A stretch of 64,000 bases of DNA, taken from NCBI RefSeq assembly GCF_033898525.1, contig NZ_JAXAFJ010000002.1, positions 372,001-436,000 on the forward strand. Reading direction: 5' to 3'. This document shows, piece after piece, positions 15,981-24,685 of this stretch; positions within the stretch are counted from its first letter, which is position 1; each line of letters opens with the position of its first letter. The position numbers and the translations under genes were made by a program. This DNA is from Flaviflagellibacter rhizophilus (GTDB lineage: Bacteria; Pseudomonadota; Alphaproteobacteria; Rhizobiales; Methylopilaceae). A model generated the notes under the pieces. It did no database searches. It saw only the letters and a program-made list of their open reading frames with translations, and was not told where the DNA came from.

Positions 15981-18401
15981 TCAGTGCGCGGTGACGACCG
16001 CCGGATCCTCGGGATGAGGATTCGGCATGGGGTCTGCCGCTTCTTCCCACTCGATAGGCTCAGGCTGGCGCAGCAAGGCGTGCTGCAACACCTCGTTCAG
16101 GTGACGGACGGGAATGATCTCCATCCCGCTCTTCACATTGTCCGGGATGTCGATCAGGTCCTTGGCATTGTCCTCGGGGATCATCACGGTCTTGATGCCG
16201 CCGCGCAGCGCGGCCAGCAGCTTCTCCTTCAGACCTCCGATGGGCAGCACCCTGCCCCGCAGCGTGATCTCGCCGGTCATGGCGATGTCACGACGCACGG
16301 GAATGCCCGTCATCACCGAAACGATCGCGGTGGCCATCGCCACGCCGGCCGAGGGGCCGTCCTTCGGGGTTGCCCCTTCCGGCACGTGGACATGGATGTC
16401 GCGCTTCTCGAACAGCGGAGGCTTGATGCCGAAATCGACCGCACGCGAACGGACATAGGAGGCCGCCGCCGAAATCGATTCCTTCATCACGTCCTTGAGG
16501 TTGCCCGTCACGGTCATGCGACCGCGTCCCGGCATCATCACGCCCTCGATGGTCAGGAGCTCGCCGCCGACTTCCGTCCAGGCAAGACCCGTCACCACGC
16601 CGACCTGATCCTCCATCTCCGCCTCGCCGTAGCGGTACTTCGGCACGCCGAGATACTGCTCGAGGTTCTCCTCCGTGACGTCGACCTTCTTGACCTTGCC
16701 AAGCACGATCTCCTTCACGGCCTTGCGGACCATGGTCGCGACTTCACGCTCCAGGCTGCGGACGCCGGCTTCCCGCGTGTAGCGGCGCACCATCGTCATC
16801 AGCGCGGCGTCGTCGATCGACCACTCCTCGGGCTTCAGGCCATGCTTCTTCACCTGGCCGGGGATGAGGTGGCGGCGAGCGATCTCCGCCTTCTCGTCCT
16901 CGGTGTAGCCGGCGATACGGATGATCTCCATGCGGTCCATCAAGGGGCCGGGGATGTTCAGCGTGTTCGCCGTGGTGATGAACATCACGTTGGACAGATC
17001 GTAGTCGACCTCGAGATAGTGGTCGTTGAACGAGCCGTTCTGCTCCGGATCCAGCACTTCGAGAAGTGCCGAGGCCGGGTCGCCGCGATAATCCATGCCC
17101 ATCTTGTCGATCTCGTCGAGCAGGAAGAGCGGGTTGGCCTTCTTCGCCTTCTTCATCGACTGGATGACCTTGCCGGGCATCGAGCCGATATAGGTGCGCC
17201 GATGGCCGCGGATCTCGGCCTCGTCCCGGACGCCGCCAAGCGACATGCGGACATATTCACGGCCGGTAGCCTTGGCGATGGACCTGGCGAGCGAGGTCTT
17301 GCCGACGCCCGGAGGTCCGACAAGGCACAGGATCGGGCCCGCGAGCTTGTTCGCACGGCTCTGCACCGCAAGGTACTCGACGATGCGCTCCTTGACCTTG
17401 TCCAAGCCGAAATGCTCGGCGTCGAGCACCTGCTCGGCAAAGGACAGGTCCTTGCGGACCTTGGACTTGTCGCCCCATGGAATCGTCAGCAGCCAGTCAA
17501 GGTAGTTGCGCACGACGGTGGCTTCCGCCGACATCGGGCTCATCTGCTTCAGCTTGCGCAGCTCCGCATTGGCCTTGTCACGGGCTTCCTTGGAGAGCTT
17601 GGTGTTCTTGATCTTCTCTTCGAGTTCGGCGGTGTCGTCGCGGCCTTCATCGCCGTCGCCGAGCTCCTTCTGAATCGCCTTCATCTGCTCGTTGAGATAG
17701 TACTCGCGCTGCGTCTTCTCCATCTGGCGCTTGACGCGCGTGCGGATGCGCTTCTCCACCTGCAGCACGGAGATCTCACTCTCCATGAGGCCGAGCACAC
17801 GCTCCAGCCGCTCAACGACGTTGAGCAGTTCGAGCACGCCCTGCTTCTCGGGGATCTTCACCGAGAGGTGGGATGCGATGGAGTCGGCCAGCTTCGACGC
17901 ATCGTCGATCTGCGTCACGGCGGTGACGATCTCGGACGCAATCTTCTTGTTGAGCTTCACATAGCTCTCGAACTCGCTGACCACGGACCGCGCCAGAGCC
18001 GCAGGCTCGACGCCCTCGCCGTTGATGTCGGCAAGCGTCTCTGCTTCGGCCTCGTAGAAGTCCTCACGACCGCTGTAGCGCGAGACCTGCGCACGGCCGA
18101 GGCCTTCCACCAGCACCTTCACGGTGCCGTCGGGAAGCTTCAGAAGCTGCAGCACATTCGCGAGCGTGCCGATCTTGTAGATGGCGTCGGCTGCCGGGTC
18201 GTCGTCCGTGGGGTTGAGCTGCGTGGCCAGAAGGATCGGCTTGTCCTCCTTCATAACGGCTTCAAGCGCGCGGATCGACTTCTCGCGCCCTACGAAGAGC
18301 GGCACGATCATGTGCGGGAACACGACAATGTCGCGCAAAGGCAGGACGGGATAGGTACCGCTTTCCCCCGGAACCGGCAGGTTGGCCTTGGAACCAGTCA
18401 T
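15981..18401 (-). CDS. lon: ATP-dependent protease La (Lon)
   Basis: Cytoplasmic AAA+ serine protease that degrades misfolded and regulatory proteins. 806 residues, the usual length. Layout: N-terminal substrate domain (VLPLRDIVVFPHMIVPLFVGR), coiled coil near residues 190-260, Walker A GPPGVGKTS, Walker B LFLLDEIDKMG, and the C-terminal protease domain with the catalytic Ser in KDGPSAGVAM and the catalytic Lys in GGLKEKLLAA. The start is the ATG at 18399-18401 (MTGSKANLPV); the frame is open upstream, but that stretch contains the promoter. It lies downstream of clpX with a heat-shock-type promoter between them. Confidence 0.98.
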   Translation of the reverse strand: MTGSKANLPVPGESGTYPVLPLRDIVVFPHMIVPLFVGREKSIRALEAVMKEDKPILLATQLNPTDDDPAADAIYKIGTLANVLQLLKLPDGTVKVLVEGLGRAQVSRYSGREDFYEAEAETLADINGEGVEPAALARSVVSEFESYVKLNKKIASEIVTAVTQIDDASKLADSIASHLSVKIPEKQGVLELLNVVERLERVLGLMESEISVLQVEKRIRTRVKRQMEKTQREYYLNEQMKAIQKELGDGDEGRDDTAELEEKIKNTKLSKEARDKANAELRKLKQMSPMSAEATVVRNYLDWLLTIPWGDKSKVRKDLSFAEQVLDAEHFGLDKVKERIVEYLAVQSRANKLAGPILCLVGPPGVGKTSLARSIAKATGREYVRMSLGGVRDEAEIRGHRRTYIGSMPGKVIQSMKKAKKANPLFLLDEIDKMGMDYRGDPASALLEVLDPEQNGSFNDHYLEVDYDLSNVMFITTANTLNIPGPLMDRMEIIRIAGYTEDEKAEIARRHLIPGQVKKHGLKPEEWSIDDAALMTMVRRYTREAGVRSLEREVATMVRKAVKEIVLGKVKKVDVTEENLEQYLGVPKYRYGEAEMEDQVGVVTGLAWTEVGGELLTIEGVMMPGRGRMTVTGNLKDVMKESISAAASYVRSRAVDFGIKPPLFEKRDIHVHVPEGATPKDGPSAGVAMATAIVSVMTGIPVRRDIAMTGEITLRGRVLPIGGLKEKLLAALRGGIKTVMIPEDNAKDLIDIPDNVKSGMEIIPVRHLNEVLQHALLRQPEPIEWEEAADPMPNPHPEDPAVVTAH

Positions 18402-18542
18402 AGGATCATTCCTTTCGCGGTGCCGGCACGATGGCCCGGCACCGAAAGCCTGGGGCGATTTCGGCTTCGCGCGGAGCACCGCGCAATATCGCTTGTGGCG
18501 GATGACCGTCGCACTTCGTGCCGACGGTAGTTGTTGATGAAG

Positions 18543-18571
18543 AGATGGTCGGTGCGGCACGGCGTTTCAAG
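18543..18571 (-). promoter_or_regulatory. Heat-shock (RpoH, sigma-32) type promoter of lon
   Basis: On the minus strand CTTGAAA (18565-18571) and GACCATCT (18543-18550) are separated by 14 nt. They match the sigma-32 consensus CTTGAAA-N11-16-CCCCATNT in all seven -35 bases and six of seven defined -10 bases. The start point would be near 18535, giving a leader of about 130 nt before lon. The -35 element lies in the loop of a 9-bp inverted repeat (GGCACGGCG / CGCCGTGCC, 18555-18580). Confidence 0.75.
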
Positions 18572-18599
18572 ACGCCGTGCCGTGCAGTCGCGACCTGTA

Positions 18600-18626
18600 A
18601 GAACCGGCGAGAACAGGGCCGGTTCT
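18600..18626 (-). terminator. Hairpin after clpX
   Basis: Inverted repeat AGAACCGGC / GCCGGTTCT with a 9-nt loop, 8 nt past the clpX stop. It has no T-run, so termination may be partial or the hairpin may only protect the 3' end. Confidence 0.45.
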
Positions 18627-18633
18627 GCGCTCA

Positions 18634-19899
18634 TCAGGCGCTGGCTTCCGAGGCGTCCTTCGCGCGGTCGGAGTAGATGTAGAGCGGCTTCGCGCCGCCC
18701 TCGATCACATCCGCCGAGACGACCACTTCATCCACGCCTTCCAGTCCCGGAAGGTCGTACATCGTGTCGAGCAGGATCGCTTCCAGGATGGAGCGAAGCC
18801 CGCGGGCACCGGTTTTCCGCTGGATGGCTTTGCGCGCCACCGCACCAAGCGCATCCTCGTGCAGGGAAAGCTCGACGCCCTCCATCTCGAACAAGCGCTG
18901 GTACTGCTTCACCAGCGCGTTCTTCGGCTCCATCAGGATCTTCTTGAGGGCGCTCTCATCAAGATCCTCAAGCGTCGCGATGACCGGCAGGCGGCCGACG
19001 AATTCCGGGATCAGGCCGAACTTCAGCAGATCCTCGGGCTCGACCTCGCGGAACACCTCGCCGGTACGGCGATCCTCCGGTCCGGACACACGTGCGCCGA
19101 AACCGATGGACGTGGCCTTGCCGCGCGAGGAGATGATGCGCTCAAGACCTGCGAAGGCGCCGCCGCAGATGAACAGGATGTTCGTCGTGTCGACCTGCAG
19201 GAATTCCTGCTGCGGATGCTTGCGGCCGCCCTGCGGGGGAACGCTGGCAACCGTGCCTTCCATGATCTTCAGAAGCGCCTGCTGCACGCCCTCGCCCGAC
19301 ACGTCGCGCGTGATCGACGGATTGTCGGACTTGCGGGAGATTTTGTCGATTTCGTCGATGTAGACGATGCCGCGCTGCGCGCGCTCGACATTGTAGTCGG
19401 CGGACTGCAGCAGCTTCAGGATGATGTTCTCGACATCCTCGCCCACATAGCCGGCTTCAGTCAGCGTGGTGGCGTCGGCCATCGTGAACGGCACGTCGAG
19501 GATGCGCGCCAGCGTCTGCGCCAGAAGCGTCTTGCCGGAACCGGTCGGGCCGGCGAGCAGGATGTTCGACTTCGCGAGCTCGACATCGTTGTGCTTGGTG
19601 GCGTGGTTCAGGCGCTTGTAGTGGTTGTGCACCGCGACCGAGAGAACCTTCTTCGCCTGGTCCTGCCCGATGACATAGTCGTCGAGGACCTTGCGGATCT
19701 CCTTCGGGGTGGGCACCCCGTCGCGCGACTTCACCAGCGAGGATTTGTTCTCCTCGCGGATGATGTCCATGCACAGCTCGACGCATTCATCGCAGATGAA
19801 CACCGTCGGGCCAGCGATCAGCTTGCGGACCTCGTGCTGGCTCTTGCCGCAGAACGAGCAGTAGAGCGTGTTCTTCGAGTCGCTGCCGGCCTTGCTCAT
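18634..19899 (-). CDS. clpX: ATP-dependent Clp protease ATP-binding subunit ClpX
   Basis: AAA+ unfoldase that feeds substrates to ClpP. 421 residues, the family length. The N-terminal zinc finger has Cys pairs CSFC and CDEC; Walker A is GPTGSGKTLLAQTLA, Walker B is IVYIDEIDKI, the pore loop is in GYVGEDVENII, and the ClpP-docking IGF-type loop is TSIGFGA. The ATG at 19897-19899 (MSKAGSDSKNTLYCSFCGK) is the family start; a TTG three codons upstream is less likely. It is separated from clpP by about 270 nt, so it may have its own promoter, though none was recognised. Confidence 0.98.
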   Translation of the reverse strand: MSKAGSDSKNTLYCSFCGKSQHEVRKLIAGPTVFICDECVELCMDIIREENKSSLVKSRDGVPTPKEIRKVLDDYVIGQDQAKKVLSVAVHNHYKRLNHATKHNDVELAKSNILLAGPTGSGKTLLAQTLARILDVPFTMADATTLTEAGYVGEDVENIILKLLQSADYNVERAQRGIVYIDEIDKISRKSDNPSITRDVSGEGVQQALLKIMEGTVASVPPQGGRKHPQQEFLQVDTTNILFICGGAFAGLERIISSRGKATSIGFGARVSGPEDRRTGEVFREVEPEDLLKFGLIPEFVGRLPVIATLEDLDESALKKILMEPKNALVKQYQRLFEMEGVELSLHEDALGAVARKAIQRKTGARGLRSILEAILLDTMYDLPGLEGVDEVVVSADVIEGGAKPLYIYSDRAKDASEASA

Positions 19900-20172
19900 A
19901 TCGTCCAATCCTTCCAGCGGCGACTGCCACGGGCCCGGCGCCCTTGCACCTGAACCTTCGAGGCTAGGCCCGCCGGCCTAACAATGTGTTTCGCAGCGCC
20001 CGCACCCCGGATGCCGCACCAGAATCCTCACCCACACCTAAGACTCGCTGCGAATGTGACCATGGTAGGGCCGTTCGGATCAACCCACCTAGGGTACGCA
20101 GGCTGCGGATCAGGTGCTGCAAATCGCGGGCCAAGGGTCAGGGAGCCTTTCCCCCCGACCCGATCCGTCCCC

Positions 20173-20820
20173 TCAGGTGGCGGAAGTCAGCTTGGCTGCG
20201 CCTTCGCCGTCGTCGGGACGGGTTTCCAGCACCTGGTCGACGAGGCCGAAATCCTTGGCCTGGTCCGCCGTCATGAAATGGTCGCGGTCGAGCGTGCGTT
20301 CAATAGTCTCGAGGTCGCGGCCGGTGTGCTTCACGTAGATCTCATTGAGACGACGTTTCAGCTTCACGATGTCCTCGGCATGACGCTCGATGTCCGAGGC
20401 CTGCCCGCGGAAGCCGCCGGACGGCTGATGCACCATCACGCGCGCGTTCGGCGTGCAGAAGCGCATGTCCTTTTCACCGGCAGTCAGGAGCAGCGAACCC
20501 ATGCTGGCTGCCTGCCCGATGCACAAGGTCGACACCTTCGGACGGATGTACTGCATGGTGTCATAGATCGCGAGACCCGACGTAACCACCCCGCCCGGCG
20601 AGTTGATGTACATCGAGATTTCCTTCTTGGGGTTTTCCGACTCCAGAAAGAGAAGCTGCGACACGATGAGGGACGCCATGCCGTCCTCCACCGGGCCGGT
20701 CAGGAAGATGATGCGTTCCTTGAGCAGCCGCGAGAAGATGTCGTAGGCGCGCTCGCCCCGGTTCGTCTGTTCGACGACCATGGGGACGAGGTTCATGTAG
20801 GTTTCATACGGATCGCGCAT
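20173..20820 (-). CDS. clpP: ATP-dependent Clp protease proteolytic subunit ClpP
   Basis: Barrel-shaped serine protease working with ClpX. 215 residues. The catalytic triad is visible: Ser in IGQAASMGSLLL, His in RVMVHQPSGG, and Asp near RTLDRDHFM. MRDPYETYMNLVPMVVEQTNRGERAYDIFSRLL (in parts) is the typical start with a short propeptide. It starts 32 nt after the tig stop, so it is probably co-transcribed with tig at least in part. Confidence 0.98.
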   Translation of the reverse strand: MRDPYETYMNLVPMVVEQTNRGERAYDIFSRLLKERIIFLTGPVEDGMASLIVSQLLFLESENPKKEISMYINSPGGVVTSGLAIYDTMQYIRPKVSTLCIGQAASMGSLLLTAGEKDMRFCTPNARVMVHQPSGGFRGQASDIERHAEDIVKLKRRLNEIYVKHTGRDLETIERTLDRDHFMTADQAKDFGLVDQVLETRPDDGEGAAKLTSAT

Positions 20821-20852
20821 CTCAACTCCTCAGGCGCGGCCGCTCAGGCCGC

Positions 20853-22199
20853 TCAAACTTCCTCGGATTCAGCGTCTGCGAACAGTTCTTCGCGCGTCAC
20901 GGTCTTGTCGGAGACGTCGGCGAGCTCGACGATATGGTCGATCACCTTCTCCTCGAAGATCGGCGCGCGGAGTTCGGCAAGCGCCTCCGGCGTTTTCTGA
21001 TAGAATTCCCAGACCTGCTGTTCCTGGCCCGGGAACTGGCGGGCACGCTCGACTACGGCGCGAGTCACCTCGTCGTTCGTCACCTGGATATCGGCCTTCT
21101 CACCGATCTCCGCAAGGAGCAGGCCGAGACGCACGCGACGCTCTGCGATGGTGCGGTACTCCGCCTTCAGCTCGTCCTCGCTCTTGCCTTCCTTGGCCGC
21201 GTCGCCGCCCTGGGCGATCTCGCGCTCCACCTGCGTCCAGATTCCCGCGAACTCCTGCTCGACGAGGCTCGGCGGCAGGTCGAAGCTGTGCGTCGAATCA
21301 AGTGCATCGAGCAGCGCGCGCTTCAGCTTCTGGCGCGATGCCTGCTTCTGCTGGTTGCCGATCTGCTCGCGTACGGCATCCTTCAGCTTGTCGAGCGATT
21401 CCATGCCCAGCTTCGTGGCCAGCTCATCGTCCGCCTTCGCGTTCTGCGAGGAGGCGATGCCCTTCACCGTCACGGCGAAGGCGGCGTCCTTGCCGGCCAG
21501 TTCGGTTGCCCGGTAGTCCTCGGGGAAGCTCACGGTCACGGTCTTTTCATCGCCGGCCTTGGCGCCGACCAGCTGCTCCTCGAAGCCGGGGATGAACTGT
21601 CCCGAGCCGAGCACCAGCGGATGATCATTGCCGGCGCCGCCCTCGAACGGCGTGCCGTCGATGGAGCCGACGAAGTCGATCGTGATCTGGTCGCCGGTCT
21701 CGGCTGCTCCGTCCTTCGGCTCGAAGGTGGCGTTCTGCTCGGCAATGCGCGCCAGCATCTCGTCGACCTGCTCGTCGGAGATGTCGGTCACGAGGCGCTC
21801 GACCTTGATGGTCTTCAGGTCGCCGACCGTGATCTCCGGCAGCACCTCGACCTCGACCGTATAGGCCAGGTCGTTCTTGCCGGCGGCGACGCCCTCGATC
21901 TCGGCCTGCTCTTCCGGCAGCGACACCTTGGGCTGGCCGGCGAGCTTGATCTTGTTGTCCTCGACGATCTTCTGGTTCGCCTCGGTCATCACCTCCTGCA
22001 GCACCTCGCCGAACACCGAGCGGCCATAGAGGCGCTTCAGGTGGGCGGCCGGCACCTTGCCGGGGCGGAAGCCCTTGATCTGGACCTTGCCCTGCAGGTC
22101 GCTGAGACGGGTCGCGACGCGGCTGTCGAGATCGCCGGCCGGCACCGTGATGCGGAATTCGCGCTTCAGTCCCTCGGAAAGGGTTTGGGTGACCTGCAT
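20853..22199 (-). CDS. tig: Trigger factor (ribosome-associated chaperone, peptidyl-prolyl isomerase)
   Basis: First chaperone met by nascent chains; binds the ribosomal exit tunnel. 448 residues. The N-terminal ribosome-binding motif is KGFRPGKVPAAHLKRLYG, where GFRxGKxP is the signature. A FKBP-type domain lies at about 160-245 (GDQITIDFVGSIDG..FEGG) and the C-terminal substrate arm follows, ending in an acidic tail. I chose the ATG at 22197-22199 (MQVTQTLSEGLKREF) with GGAAGAAG upstream. It is the first gene of tig-clpP-clpX-lon-hupB and lies 73 nt downstream of tRNA-Leu. Confidence 0.98.
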   Translation of the reverse strand: MQVTQTLSEGLKREFRITVPAGDLDSRVATRLSDLQGKVQIKGFRPGKVPAAHLKRLYGRSVFGEVLQEVMTEANQKIVEDNKIKLAGQPKVSLPEEQAEIEGVAAGKNDLAYTVEVEVLPEITVGDLKTIKVERLVTDISDEQVDEMLARIAEQNATFEPKDGAAETGDQITIDFVGSIDGTPFEGGAGNDHPLVLGSGQFIPGFEEQLVGAKAGDEKTVTVSFPEDYRATELAGKDAAFAVTVKGIASSQNAKADDELATKLGMESLDKLKDAVREQIGNQQKQASRQKLKRALLDALDSTHSFDLPPSLVEQEFAGIWTQVEREIAQGGDAAKEGKSEDELKAEYRTIAERRVRLGLLLAEIGEKADIQVTNDEVTRAVVERARQFPGQEQQVWEFYQKTPEALAELRAPIFEEKVIDHIVELADVSDKTVTREELFADAESEEV

Positions 22200-22272
22200 T
22201 GTTCTTCTTCCGGATCGTACGGGCTCGCGACGGAGCACCAGCTCTGAATGGATTTCCGGCGGGTCTCGCTAA

Positions 22273-22357
22273 TGGTGCGGGCGGAGGGACTCGAACCCCC
22301 ACACCTTGCGGCGGCAGGACCTAAACCTGCTGCGTCTACCAATTCCGCCACGCCCGC
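22273..22357 (-). tRNA. tRNA-Leu (TAG)
   Basis: 85 nt on the minus strand with the long variable arm of class II tRNAs. Acceptor GCGGGCG pairs with CGCCCGC, the D-arm is GGCGGAATTGGTAGACGC, the anticodon stem-loop CAGGTTTAGGTCCTG carries TAG, and the variable arm TGCCGCCGCAAGGTG-like segment precedes GGGGGTTCGAGTCCCTC. CCA is encoded. Confidence 0.97.
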
Positions 22358-22445
22358 GCCGGGCGAGCCCCCTCACGGAGGCGGTCGCGTCTATAGCATG
22401 CGGATTGCGCTTCGCACGCAAAAAAGAGCGCAAGCCCGACTTGGT

Positions 22446-22567
22446 GTCCCGGAAGCGCCTGCGCTGTCCGGGACCCATACGCTCCGAGTGTTCTGATGGG
22501 GCGATGGCAGAACCGCGAACTCACGGCGTATGAGCCCCGGAGAGACGCTGCGCATCTTCCGGGACGC
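22446..22567. repeat. Paired palindromic intergenic repeat, copy A
   Basis: Two short imperfect palindromes in opposite orientation. The left unit reads GTCCCGGAAGCGC..GCGCTGTCCGGGACCCATACGCT (in parts) and the right unit is its inverse, ending CATCTTCCGGGACGC. The outer ends are complementary, so the whole block can fold. The block ends 3 nt before the stop of the DUF1993 gene at 22570. A second copy is at 23849-23982. The design is that of REP/BIME-like elements common in Rhizobiales. Confidence 0.75.
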
Positions 22568-22569
22568 GC

Positions 22570-23076
22570 TCAACGACGCCCGAGGTAATCCCGTTTGCCG
22601 ACGGGCACGCCCTTATGACGCAGGATGTCGTAGGCTGTCGTGACGTGGAAGAAGAAGTTCGGCAGCGCGTGCTGCAGCAGGAATTCCTGCCCCCTGAAGG
22701 CAAACGACTGCTTCCCGGCCGTCAGCAGCACGTCTCGCTCTTCCGACCCGTCGATCTGCTCCGGACGCACCGTCTGCAGGAAGGCGACCGTTCGGGAAAT
22801 CCGATCCTGGAGCTCGGGGAACGTTGCCTCATTATCCTCGAAGCTTGGCATGTCGATGCCTGCCAGGCGCGCCGCGCAGCCCTTGGCGGTGTCGCTTGCC
22901 CGTTGCACCTGGCTGGACAGCGGCCCCATGTCCTCGATCAGCCGCGCCTGCACGAGAGCATCCGGATCGACGCCCTGCTCGTCGGCGAAGGCCAGTCCCT
23001 TGTCGAGGATGGCGGACAGATTGGCGAAACCGTGGAGGAACACCGGCACGCTGGTTTGATACATCGAAAGAGGCAT
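22570..23076 (-). CDS. DUF1993 family protein
   Basis: 168 residues starting MPLSMYQTSVPVFLHGFANLSAILDKG, a good match to the opening of DUF1993 proteins, which are predicted helical-bundle proteins of the DinB/mycothiol-dependent fold class with no known reaction. Typical later segments are PSFEDNEATFPELQDRISRTVAFL and LPNFFFHVTTAYDILRHKGVPVGKRDYLG, the last containing the conserved His. The ATG at 23074-23076 has AGGAG nearby upstream; the frame is open further upstream into the reductase gene. It lies 22 nt after the reductase gene and may be co-transcribed with it. Function unknown. Confidence 0.85.
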   Translation of the reverse strand: MPLSMYQTSVPVFLHGFANLSAILDKGLAFADEQGVDPDALVQARLIEDMGPLSSQVQRASDTAKGCAARLAGIDMPSFEDNEATFPELQDRISRTVAFLQTVRPEQIDGSEERDVLLTAGKQSFAFRGQEFLLQHALPNFFFHVTTAYDILRHKGVPVGKRDYLGRR

Positions 23077-23098
23077 GCACGTTTCTCCTGTTGAGGCG

Positions 23099-23836
23099 TC
23101 AGACGCCGTAGCGCTCGGCGCGAATATCCTGGGGAGCCACGCCGGCGGCCACGAGGGCGTCGGCGGCAGTGTCCACGAAGGCATTGGAGCCACAGATGAA
23201 GGTCCGCTGCGGCGGGTCCGGCAGGCGCGCCAGCACCTCCGCCAGCATCGCGGCGTCCAGCCGGCGGCTGAAATCACCTGCCCGGCGCGGCTTGTCGCGC
23301 GTCAGCGTCAGGACGATCTGCGCGCCATCCTTGGCGCCTTCCAAAGCCAGCAATTCGTCGCGGAAGATCACGTCGTTCCATGTGCGCGCCGACACCAGCA
23401 GCAAGGCCGGAACGGTGGAGCCCGCCCCTGCCCGATGCCGCAGCATTGACATCAGCGGCGCGACCCCGGAGCCCGCCCCGATCAGCAGCAGCGGCCCGCC
23501 ATCCTCGACCGACCACACGAAGTGCCCGCCCAGCGGCCCACGCACTTCGATCTCGTCGCCGACTGCCGCCACCTCATGGAAGAACGGCGACACCTCACCG
23601 CTCTCCAGGCGCTCTATAGCGAGCTCGATCCACGGTCCGTCCTCCGGAGCGGAGGCGATGGAGTAGGCGCGCCGTGCCTCGTAGCCATCCGGCGCGACCA
23701 GGCGGATGTCGACGTGCTGCCCCGCCCGGAAGCCGAACGGCTCGGCAGGACGAAGGAAGAAGGATGTGACGGTCGGCGTGCGCGCCACGATGCGGGTGAT
23801 CGTGGCCGTCTGCCAGTGCAGGGAAGTGGACGCCAT
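23099..23836 (-). CDS. Ferredoxin-NADP reductase-like flavoprotein
   Basis: 245 residues, an FNR-superfamily oxidoreductase. The N-terminal FAD-binding barrel has RRAYSIASAPEDG, where RxYS is the flavin signature; the C-terminal NAD(P)-binding half begins LLLIGAGSGVAPLMSMLRH and contains TFICGSNAFVDTAADALV near the end. No 2Fe-2S domain is attached, so it must work with a separate partner. It sits 168 nt downstream of the sulfite-oxidase-like molybdoenzyme on the same strand; in many alphaproteobacteria such a pair is found together, which suggests that the flavoprotein exchanges electrons with the molybdoenzyme (inference). Start at ATG 23834-23836, MASTSLHWQTATITRIV. Confidence 0.9.
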   Translation of the reverse strand: MASTSLHWQTATITRIVARTPTVTSFFLRPAEPFGFRAGQHVDIRLVAPDGYEARRAYSIASAPEDGPWIELAIERLESGEVSPFFHEVAAVGDEIEVRGPLGGHFVWSVEDGGPLLLIGAGSGVAPLMSMLRHRAGAGSTVPALLLVSARTWNDVIFRDELLALEGAKDGAQIVLTLTRDKPRRAGDFSRRLDAAMLAEVLARLPDPPQRTFICGSNAFVDTAADALVAAGVAPQDIRAERYGV

Positions 23837-23848
23837 CAAACCCCACCT

Positions 23849-23982
23849 GCGTCCCGGAAGATGCGAATGCATCTGTCCAGGACCCATACGCTGTGTGCTT
23901 GCGATCTGAATCGCTGCCTGTCCGCTATCGACCAGAGCGGAGCGCATGGGTCCCGGACAGCGCGTTCGCGCTTCCGGGACGC
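23849..23982. repeat. Paired palindromic intergenic repeat, copy B
   Basis: Second copy of the element at 22446-22567. The left unit is GCGTCCCGGAAGATGC..GCATCTGTCCAGGACCCATACGCT (in parts); the right unit is inverted, GCATGGGTCCCGGACAGCGC then GTTC then GCGCTTCCGGGACGC. It fills the gap between the molybdoenzyme and the reductase gene and could form a large hairpin in their shared transcript. Confidence 0.75.
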
Positions 23983-24004
23983 AGCCATCGGCATCGCAGC
24001 CCCA

Positions 24005-24613
24005 TCACGCATCGCTGGAATAACGCTGCTCGCGCCACGGATCGCCATAGGCGTGGTAGCCGCGCAGTTCCCAGAAACCCAGCTCATCGCGCTCGGTGAA
24101 CTGCAGGCCCGTCACCCATTTCGCCGATTTCCAGAAATAGAGATGCGGCACCAGCAGCCGCGCGGGGCCGCCATGCTCGTGCGTCAGCGGCAGGCCCTCA
24201 TATTTCAGAGCCACCATGGACTTGCCGCCGACGAGATCCGCGGTCGGCACATTGGTGGAATAGCCGTCATAGGAATGGGCCAGCGTGAAATCGGTCGGCG
24301 CTTCCACCCCTGCTGCCGCCAGCACGTCGTCGATCAGCACGCCCTCCCACGGGGTGTCGAGCTTCGACCAGGTGGTGACGCAATGGATGTCCCGCGTCAT
24401 CCGCGTCATCGGCAGCGCGTTGAACTCGTCCCAAGTCCATTTCACCAGCGGGCGTGGGCCGTGCTTCAGCTCGAAGGTCCAGCGCGCCGCCTCGATGCGA
24501 GGCGTGGGCCCGGCCGACAAGACCGGGAAGTCGTCGGTCAGGTGCTGGCCGGGCGGCACGCGGCCTTCCGGCTCCTGCGGCCTGGGGCGTCCAAAGAAAC
24601 CGCGCGTGATCAT
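24005..24613 (-). CDS. Sulfite oxidase-like molybdopterin oxidoreductase
   Basis: 202 residues, covering only the molybdopterin-binding domain of the SUOX family. RDIHCVTTWSKLDTPWEG contains the Cys that binds molybdenum; HEHGGPARLLVPHLYFWKSAKWVTGLQF is the second family signature. No signal peptide or heme domain is seen, so it should be cytoplasmic, unlike the exported MsrP (YedY). I chose the ATG at 24611-24613 (MITRGFFGRPRPQEP), which has GGAGG 5 nt upstream; an ATG four codons earlier is also open. The substrate is unknown. The neighbouring flavoprotein is the likely electron partner. Confidence 0.88.
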   Translation of the reverse strand: MITRGFFGRPRPQEPEGRVPPGQHLTDDFPVLSAGPTPRIEAARWTFELKHGPRPLVKWTWDEFNALPMTRMTRDIHCVTTWSKLDTPWEGVLIDDVLAAAGVEAPTDFTLAHSYDGYSTNVPTADLVGGKSMVALKYEGLPLTHEHGGPARLLVPHLYFWKSAKWVTGLQFTERDELGFWELRGYHAYGDPWREQRYSSDA

Positions 24614-24685
24614 GCCGTCCTCCATGGCGGAAACCAGTTCAGGCGCAGGTTACACGTGCCTGTTGCCAAGGCCATGTCGGTGAAG

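Noticed and set aside
15984..18530. Plus-strand open frame of 848 codons opposite lon
   Set aside because: Shadow frame; lon on the minus strand has all its motifs and accounts for the region.
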